From positions 1 through 9,051 of the forward strand of contig CAZMSZ010000316.1 in the NCBI GenBank assembly GCA_964569055.1: 9,051 nt of DNA. The letters run 5' to 3'. Positions 1 to 5,145 of the stretch are shown piece by piece. The translations under genes were made by a program, and so were the position numbers. Position 1 is the first letter of the stretch. The number at the start of each line of letters is the position of its first letter. This DNA is from JAWLGW01 sp964569055. Lineage in GTDB: Bacteria; Planctomycetota; J058. Below the pieces are notes generated by a model. That model worked only from the letters and a program-made list of their open reading frames with translations, was not told the DNA's origin and did no database searches.

Positions 1-1218
1 GCCGGGATCGACCGGCGGGCCCTGCTCAAGCAGGTGCTCGACGAGGCGCTCGGGCTCGGGCCGCTCGAGGACCTGCTCGCCGACGACAACATCTCCGAGA
101 TCATGGTCAACCGCTGGGACCAGATCTACATCGAGACCCGCGACCGCGGCATGGTCCTGGCCGACATCGGCTTCACCAGCAACGAGCAGGTGATGCACGT
201 GATCCGGCGGATCGTGGCCCCGATCGGCCGGCGGATCAACGAGCAGACCCCGCTCGTGGACGGCCGCCTGGCCGACGGCTCGCGCGTCAACGCGATCATC
301 CCGCCGCTCGCCGTGTCCGGCCCCTCGCTCACCATCCGCAAGTTCCCCAAGGACCGCCTGGGGATTCAGGACCTGATCAAGTTCGGCTCCATGATCCCGG
401 CCATGGGCAAGTTCCTCGAGCTCGCCGTGCGCGAGCGGCTGAACATCGTGATCAGCGGCGGCACGGGCTCGGGCAAGACCACGCTGCTCAACGTGGTGTC
501 GAGCTTCATCCGCGAGAGCGACCGCGTGGTCACGGTGGAGGACGTCTCCGAGCTCAGCCTGCCGCAGCCCCACGTGGTGACGCTCGAGTCGCGCCCGGCC
601 AACCTCGAGGGGGAGGGCGCGATCACGATCCGCGACCTCCTCAAGAACTGCCTCCGCATGCGGCCCGACCGGATCGTGGTGGGCGAGTGCCGCGGCGGCG
701 AGGCGCTCGACATGCTCCAGGCCATGAACACGGGTCACGACGGCTCGCTGACCACGATCCACTCCAACTCGCCGCGCGACTGCATCGCGCGCCTCGAGAC
801 GCTGGTGCTGTTCGCCGGCACCGACCTCCCCTCGCGCGCGATCCGCGAGCAGATCGCCTCGGCGGTCCACCTGATCATCCAGCAGAGCCGGCTCCACGAC
901 GGCTCCCGCAAGGTGACCTACATCACCGAGGTCACCGGCATGGAGGGGGGGATCGTCACCATGCAGGACATCTTCCTCTACGTGCAGGAGGGCTTCGACA
1001 AGGACGGCCGCGTGGTCGGACGCCACGAGGCGACCGGCAACGTGCCCAAGTTCGTCCACACGCTGCGCCGCCGCGGGATCGAGGTCGACATGAGCATGTT
1101 CGAGCGCGCCTCCCCGACCCCGGCGGCCGAGCGCGACTCGGGCGACCCGCGCAAGAGCGAGTCGCGGCGGTCGACGGGCGGCTGGGACCTCGGGCTGGGG
1201 AGGCGGAAGTCCAAGTGA
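1..1218 (+). CDS. cpaF: Tad/Flp pilus assembly ATPase CpaF (TadA), 5'-partial
   Basis: This is the cytoplasmic secretion ATPase (PilT/VirB11/GspE superfamily) that drives type IVc pilus assembly. The frame is open to base 1, so the start lies upstream; the GTG at 34 falls inside the conserved N-terminal core and is not the real start. In window numbering (405 residues) I see the N-terminal domain motifs EIMVN (about 34-38) and DGRLADGSRVNAIIPP (from about residue 87), Walker A GGTGSGKTT at 153-161, an acidic Asp-box region ending in E180-D181, Walker B region RIVVGECRGGEAL at 224-236, and the His-box reaching H254. The family core ends near F367. A basic, Ser/Arg-rich tail of about 37 residues follows and looks disordered. 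The stop overlaps the start of tadB. The family call is firm; only the missing N-terminus is uncertain. Confidence 0.96.
   Translation, partial: AGIDRRALLKQVLDEALGLGPLEDLLADDNISEIMVNRWDQIYIETRDRGMVLADIGFTSNEQVMHVIRRIVAPIGRRINEQTPLVDGRLADGSRVNAIIPPLAVSGPSLTIRKFPKDRLGIQDLIKFGSMIPAMGKFLELAVRERLNIVISGGTGSGKTTLLNVVSSFIRESDRVVTVEDVSELSLPQPHVVTLESRPANLEGEGAITIRDLLKNCLRMRPDRIVVGECRGGEALDMLQAMNTGHDGSLTTIHSNSPRDCIARLETLVLFAGTDLPSRAIREQIASAVHLIIQQSRLHDGSRKVTYITEVTGMEGGIVTMQDIFLYVQEGFDKDGRVVGRHEATGNVPKFVHTLRRRGIEVDMSMFERASPTPAAERDSGDPRKSESRRSTGGWDLGLGRRKSK
1197..1203 (+). promoter_or_regulatory. Ribosome binding site supporting the tadB GTG start
   Basis: A GGGGAGG purine tract lies 11 bases before the GTG at 1215, inside the end of cpaF. 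It supports that GTG, which overlaps the cpaF stop, over the later in-frame ATG at 1293. The spacing is slightly long, so the support is moderate. Confidence 0.5.
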
Positions 1219-2129
1219 CGCCTGCCGCGCTGCTCCCCCTGCTCCCGCTCGCGCAGGACGCGCCCGCCGCGGGCGACGACTGGCTCTACTACATGGTCCA
1301 GTTCCTCGCGTTCGTGGGGGTCTCGATCTTCACGTTCGTGGGCTACGTCCTGTTCTCGGCCGGCTGGGAGAGCTACGAGGAGCGCTACCTCGAGGGCGCG
1401 GAGCGGACGCTCGACGACCTGTTCCTCACCATCCCGCCGCAGCAGCTGCTGTGGCTGACGATCCTCTCGGGCGCCGCGTTCTTCGTGCTGCCCTTCGCGC
1501 TCAGCGGCAGCGTGATCCCGTCGCTGATGTTCGGCGCCCTGGGGGCGGGCTTCCCGCGCGCGACGCTGTGGCTCCACAAGCGGCAGCGGGGGATCAAGTT
1601 CCAGGAGCAGCTCGTCGGCGCGCTCAACACGATCACCAACGCGCTCCGCAGCGGCTTCTCCATGCCCAAGGCGTTCCAGCTGATCGCCAGCGACATGCCC
1701 AAGCCGATCTGCCAGGAGTTCGGGATCCTGGTGCAGGAGCTGCGCCTCGGGATCGAGGTGCAGGAGGGGCTCGAGAACATGCTGGCGCGCCTGCCCAGCC
1801 AGGACCTCGACCTGGTGGTGACGTCGGTCTCGATCTCGGCGCAGGTCGGCGGCAACCTGGCCGAGGTGTTCGACCGGCTGTGCGAGGCGATCCGCGAGCG
1901 CCGGCGGATCGAGGGGCGCATCGACGCCCTGACCGCGCAGGGCAAGATCCAGGGCGTGCTCGTCTCGGCCCTGCCGGTCTTCGTGGCCATGGCGCTGATG
2001 TGGATCGACCCCGAGCTCATGATGCCGCTGTTCACCACGCTGATCGGCAAGCTCGTGCTGCTGGTGATGTGCGTGATGGAGATCGTGGGCTGCTACCTCA
2101 TCCTCAAGATCACGAGCATCGAGGTCTGA
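1215..2129 (+). CDS. tadB: Tad pilus inner-membrane platform protein TadB (T2SSF domain)
   Basis: TadB pairs with TadC to form the inner-membrane platform on which CpaF acts. The protein is 304 residues, normal for the family. Hydrophobic segments lie at about 27-48, 76-114 (probably two spans), 248-264 and 276-298. A type II secretion F-type cytoplasmic helical domain covers about 129-240, with the typical sequence QLVGALNTITNALRSGFSM near its start, AQVGGNLAEVFDRL, and a basic RERRRIEGRI stretch before the C-terminal membrane spans. I chose the GTG at 1215 because it overlaps the cpaF stop (GTGA) and has a purine tract upstream. An ATG at 1293 would remove 26 residues, which are Leu/Ala/Pro-rich and not conserved in any way I recognise. 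The open frame continues upstream inside cpaF, but that part is a shadow. Confidence 0.93.
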   Translation: MTPAALLPLLPLAQDAPAAGDDWLYYMVQFLAFVGVSIFTFVGYVLFSAGWESYEERYLEGAERTLDDLFLTIPPQQLLWLTILSGAAFFVLPFALSGSVIPSLMFGALGAGFPRATLWLHKRQRGIKFQEQLVGALNTITNALRSGFSMPKAFQLIASDMPKPICQEFGILVQELRLGIEVQEGLENMLARLPSQDLDLVVTSVSISAQVGGNLAEVFDRLCEAIRERRRIEGRIDALTAQGKIQGVLVSALPVFVAMALMWIDPELMMPLFTTLIGKLVLLVMCVMEIVGCYLILKITSIEV

Positions 2130-2132
2130 GCC

Positions 2133-3014
2133 GTGCCCCTCGAGCTGCTCGCGCTGTCGCTCTCGTTCGGGTTCGCGGTCGGGCTCGTGGGCTGGATGGT
2201 GATCCAGTCCCTCCGCGAGGTGCAGGCCGAGGGCGCGGGCGAGTCGCTGGAGGTCTACTCGAACAGCCCCCTCTACCAGGCGACCCTCCCCTTCACGCGC
2301 TACGTGGGCCGCCGCCTGGAGGGGACGCGGCTGTTCACGGGCATGCGCCGCGCGATCACCCAGAACCTGATCCACGCCGGCAAGAGCCTGGCGATCACCC
2401 CCGAGGAGTTCCTCGGCTGGATGCTGGTCTGGGCGGGGATCGGCGCCGTGGTGGGGCTCTACTTCAAGGTCATGATCGGGGCCGGCGGCCTGGTCATCCT
2501 CGGCCTCACCCTGCTCTGCGCGTTCCTGCCGTTCGTCAAGCTGCGCGAGATGGCCGCCGCGCGCCAGAAGGCGATCCGCAAGATCCTCCCCTACGCGCTC
2601 GACCTCCTCTGCCTGGCGGTCGAGGCCGGGCTCGACTTCACGGCCGCGCTCAACCGGATCGGCGACAACCTCAAGCAGCACCCGTTCCGCGACGAGATCC
2701 GCCTGCTCGCCCGCGACATCAGCATGGGCAAGACCCGCGGCGAGGCGCTGCGCGACATGGAGCGGCGGATCGGGCTGGAGGAGCTGACCTCGGTGGTGAG
2801 CGCGCTGATCCAGGCGGACGAGCTCGGCGCGAGCCTGGGCCCCGCCCTGCGGATCCAGTCGCAGGAGCTGCAGCGCGTGCGCTTCCAGCGGGCCGAGAAG
2901 AAGGCCATGCAGGCCCCCGTGCTGATGCTGATCCCGCTGGTGCTGTTCATCTTCCCGCTGGTGTTCCTGGTGATCTTCACGCCGATCGGCCTGAAGATGA
3001 TGGAGTCCATGTGA
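2133..3014 (+). CDS. tadC: Tad pilus inner-membrane platform protein TadC (T2SSF domain)
   Basis: TadC is the second platform subunit, normally encoded directly after TadB. It has 293 residues, with hydrophobic segments at about 5-25, 95-111, 116-135 and 261-284. The F-type domain covers about 154-275 and opens with LPYALDLLCLAVEAGLDF (152-169), the hallmark of TadC. It continues with a GKTRGEALRDMERR stretch (199-212) and ADELGASLGPALR (228-240). The GTG start at 2133 comes 3 bases after the tadB stop, and GAGG at 2121-2124 gives a well-spaced ribosome binding site. The stop TGA shares one base with the ATG of the next gene, which implies translational coupling. The assignment rests on this motif plus synteny with cpaF and tadB. 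Confidence 0.94.
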   Translation: MPLELLALSLSFGFAVGLVGWMVIQSLREVQAEGAGESLEVYSNSPLYQATLPFTRYVGRRLEGTRLFTGMRRAITQNLIHAGKSLAITPEEFLGWMLVWAGIGAVVGLYFKVMIGAGGLVILGLTLLCAFLPFVKLREMAAARQKAIRKILPYALDLLCLAVEAGLDFTAALNRIGDNLKQHPFRDEIRLLARDISMGKTRGEALRDMERRIGLEELTSVVSALIQADELGASLGPALRIQSQELQRVRFQRAEKKAMQAPVLMLIPLVLFIFPLVFLVIFTPIGLKMMESM

Positions 3015-3397
3015 TGCGGCTCGTCCGGGCGGGGGACGGGGCCGTGGTGGCGGCGGACCTGCGGGTGGCCGACAGCTTCGCCTCCCGCCTGCGCGGCCTG
3101 ATGGGGCGCGCGGCGCTCGCCCCGGGCGAGGCCTTGTGGATCGAGCCGTGTGACGCCATCCACATGATGTTCATGCGGTTCGCGATCGACGTGCTGTTCG
3201 TGCGCCGGGAGGGGCGCGGCGCGCTGGGCGCCGGCGCCGAGGGCGAGGTGCTGGCCGTGTGGCCGCGGGTCCGCCCCTGGCTCGGGCTGGCGCGCTGCGC
3301 AGGCGCCTCGAGCACGATCGAGCTCGAGGCGGGGCGGGCCGAGGCGCTCGGGGTGCGCGAGGGCGACCGGCTGCGGGTCGAGGCAGGGGGGCCATGA
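3014..3397 (+). CDS. DUF192 family protein
   Basis: This is a 127-residue protein of the DUF192 family, whose biochemical role is not established. Family signatures are RLRGLMGR (25-32), the PC-x3-H-x3-MRF segment with C46, H50 and M54-R55-F56, AIDVLFV (57-63), a RVRPW segment (85-89), and the C-terminal GVREGDRL (113-120). These are nearly all the positions I associate with the family. Many bacterial DUF192 proteins are exported, but this one has no signal peptide: the N-terminus is charged and enters the fold directly, so it is probably cytoplasmic. The ATG at 3014 overlaps the tadC stop (TGATG), with GGAG at 3002-3005 in good position. Its own stop overlaps the next start (ATGA). The open frame extends far upstream inside tadC, but only the part from 3014 resembles the family. 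The context suggests, without proof, a link to the pilus. Confidence 0.9.
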   Translation: MRLVRAGDGAVVAADLRVADSFASRLRGLMGRAALAPGEALWIEPCDAIHMMFMRFAIDVLFVRREGRGALGAGAEGEVLAVWPRVRPWLGLARCAGASSTIELEAGRAEALGVREGDRLRVEAGGP

Positions 3398-5142
3398 GCG
3401 CCGGCCTGCTGGAGATCCTGACGGGCGACCTCGAGGGGCGCCGCTACGAGGTGGACGAGGGCGAGTTCACGATCGGCCGGGCCGCCTCGTGCGACATCGT
3501 GATCCCCAAGAAGTACATCTCGCGCACCCACGCGCGGATCGTGCGCGACGGCGACGGGTTCGTGATCGACGGGCTGTCCGAGAAGAACCCGGTGCGCCTC
3601 GGCGACCGCCCGATCCGCGAGCACCCGCTGCGCGACGGCGACGTGTTCGAGCTGTGCGGGATCCGCTTCCGGTTCCGCCTGACCTCGGGCGCGGGGGCGG
3701 GTCGCCACGCGCGCTCCGGGGTCGGGCCGCTCGCGGGCGACGACGAGTTCGTGGAGACCGACGCCGGCTTCTCGCGCTCGCGCGCCGGGGCTCGCAAGAC
3801 GGGCAAGCGCGGCGCGCCCGCCGACGACTCCTGGTCGCCCGCGCCCGTCGAGCCGCTCGAGGACGACTGGTCGCCCGGCGCCTCGCGCAAGGACGCGGGG
3901 CCCAGGGCCTCGTCGGCGCCCAAGGGCTCGCGCGCCGGCGAGGACGACGACTCCTGGGCCCCGGCCCCGGCCCGCGGGAGCGTGCGGAGCAGCGTCGGCG
4001 GCGTGGTGTTCGAGGTCGACGACGAGGACGAGGCGAGCGGCGAGCAGACCGGCGAGCTCCCGGCTCAGAAGCTGTCGCACCTCTCCTCGCGCGGCGGCGG
4101 CGCGACCGAGTCGGAGAACGAGCGCACCGCGGCGCTCGGGGCGGCGGTCGACCGCGACGATCCGGACTACGACCCGTTCGCCGCGCTCGACAACGTGAGG
4201 GAGGTCAAGAAGGAGCGCGACCCGCAGACCGAGCGGCTGCTGCGGATCTTCTCGGTCGTGGGCCTGGTCGGGATCCTGATCGCGGTCTTCGTCTCGCAGC
4301 AGCTCCGCAAGCCGGTCGACGTCAAGATCGAGCAGGCCAAGGAGCCGCTCCGCATGCGGCTCACCGAGGCGCGCCTGTTCGAGGTGCCCTGGCGGCCGGG
4401 CGATCGTCCGTTCACGACCGCGGGGACCCGGCTCAACGGGGTGACCCAGCCGCAGGACTTCCTCGCCACGCAGCCGTCGAGCTACGTCGAGATCGAGTGG
4501 CTGGCGCCGCACGTGGAGCACCGCTCGATCCTGCTCCTGCGCGCCGTGGGCGAGGGCGAGACCACGTTCGAGCTGCGCTTCCCCAGCCACCGCGTCATGG
4601 TGTGGACGGTGGTGGTGGAGGGGAGCGACCCCCACCAAGCGGCGCGCGACAAGCGGCGCGAGGAGCTGCGCGGCAAGTCCCCGCGCGAGCTCCAGCGGAT
4701 GGTGGAGCGCAGCATGGCCAGCGGCGACACCCTCACCCGCGAGCGCGACTCGCCCGGCAAGGAGGGCTACTACCGGCAGGCGCTCGAGCTCTATCAGGCG
4801 GCGTTCGACGCCGCCGACGCCCTCGGCGTCGTGGTCAGCGCCACCGGAGACACCAAGAAGGTGGTCGCGGTGAGGGAGCTGATCCGCCGCTGCGACGAGG
4901 CGGTGGCCCGCGCCGAGGCGGACTGGGACGACTTCATCCGGGCCGAGGAGGCGCTGTATCAAGGCATGGTGGGGCGCAACGAGCCGGGCGAGGACTGCGT
5001 GTTCCAGCTCCGGCGCGTGCTGCGCGGGATCGGCCACACCTGCGACGTCCGCTACAAGCGGCTGTTCACGCTCCTGCGCGAGTGCTGGGGCATGTCGCTG
5101 ATCGACCCCCCCGAGCGCTGCGAGCACGACACGGAGCGATAG
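3394..5142 (+). CDS. Single-FHA membrane protein with acidic linker and periplasmic repeat domain
   Basis: A 582-residue protein starting at an ATG that overlaps the DUF192 stop. Residues 1 to about 97 form a forkhead-associated (FHA) domain with G28-R29, S43-R44-T45-H46 and N65. The usual Gly after the Asn is Pro66. Residues about 98-280 are a low-complexity, acidic, Ser/Pro-rich linker with three DDxWxP-like motifs. A single membrane span at about 284-304 follows. The charge pattern suggests FHA inside and C-terminus outside. Residues about 318-409 look like a beta-rich domain whose end (ILLLRAVGEGETTFELRF, then VVVEG) recalls the N-terminal pilus-formation domain of CpaC/RcpA secretins. 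Residues 412-582 are helical and TPR-like, with five Cys in the last 83 residues. FHA domains bind phosphothreonine, so a link between Ser/Thr phosphorylation and the Tad motor is my inference. I know no named homologue. Confidence 0.88.
   Translation: MSAGLLEILTGDLEGRRYEVDEGEFTIGRAASCDIVIPKKYISRTHARIVRDGDGFVIDGLSEKNPVRLGDRPIREHPLRDGDVFELCGIRFRFRLTSGAGAGRHARSGVGPLAGDDEFVETDAGFSRSRAGARKTGKRGAPADDSWSPAPVEPLEDDWSPGASRKDAGPRASSAPKGSRAGEDDDSWAPAPARGSVRSSVGGVVFEVDDEDEASGEQTGELPAQKLSHLSSRGGGATESENERTAALGAAVDRDDPDYDPFAALDNVREVKKERDPQTERLLRIFSVVGLVGILIAVFVSQQLRKPVDVKIEQAKEPLRMRLTEARLFEVPWRPGDRPFTTAGTRLNGVTQPQDFLATQPSSYVEIEWLAPHVEHRSILLLRAVGEGETTFELRFPSHRVMVWTVVVEGSDPHQAARDKRREELRGKSPRELQRMVERSMASGDTLTRERDSPGKEGYYRQALELYQAAFDAADALGVVVSATGDTKKVVAVRELIRRCDEAVARAEADWDDFIRAEEALYQGMVGRNEPGEDCVFQLRRVLRGIGHTCDVRYKRLFTLLRECWGMSLIDPPERCEHDTER
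3823..3963 (+). repeat. Degenerate DDxWxP protein-level repeat in the acidic linker
   Basis: Within the linker of the single-FHA protein, three related motifs occur at residues 144-149 (DDSWSP), 157-161 (DDWSP) and 184-190 (DDDSWAP). They are separated by Ala/Pro/Ser/Lys-rich spacers. Trp is otherwise rare in such disordered segments, so these look like short binding motifs, not random low complexity. The repeat is at the protein level; the DNA copies have diverged. Confidence 0.6.
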
Positions 5143-5145
5143 GCG

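Noticed and set aside
687..1214. Upstream extension of the tadB frame inside cpaF
   Set aside because: The extension is an Arg/His/Pro-rich shadow of the cpaF Walker B region. TadB-like sequence begins only near 1215.
978..2681. 567-codon open frame on the - strand across tadB and tadC
   Set aside because: Antisense shadow of well-supported tad genes. It is rich in His/Glu/Arg/Asp with no recognisable motifs.
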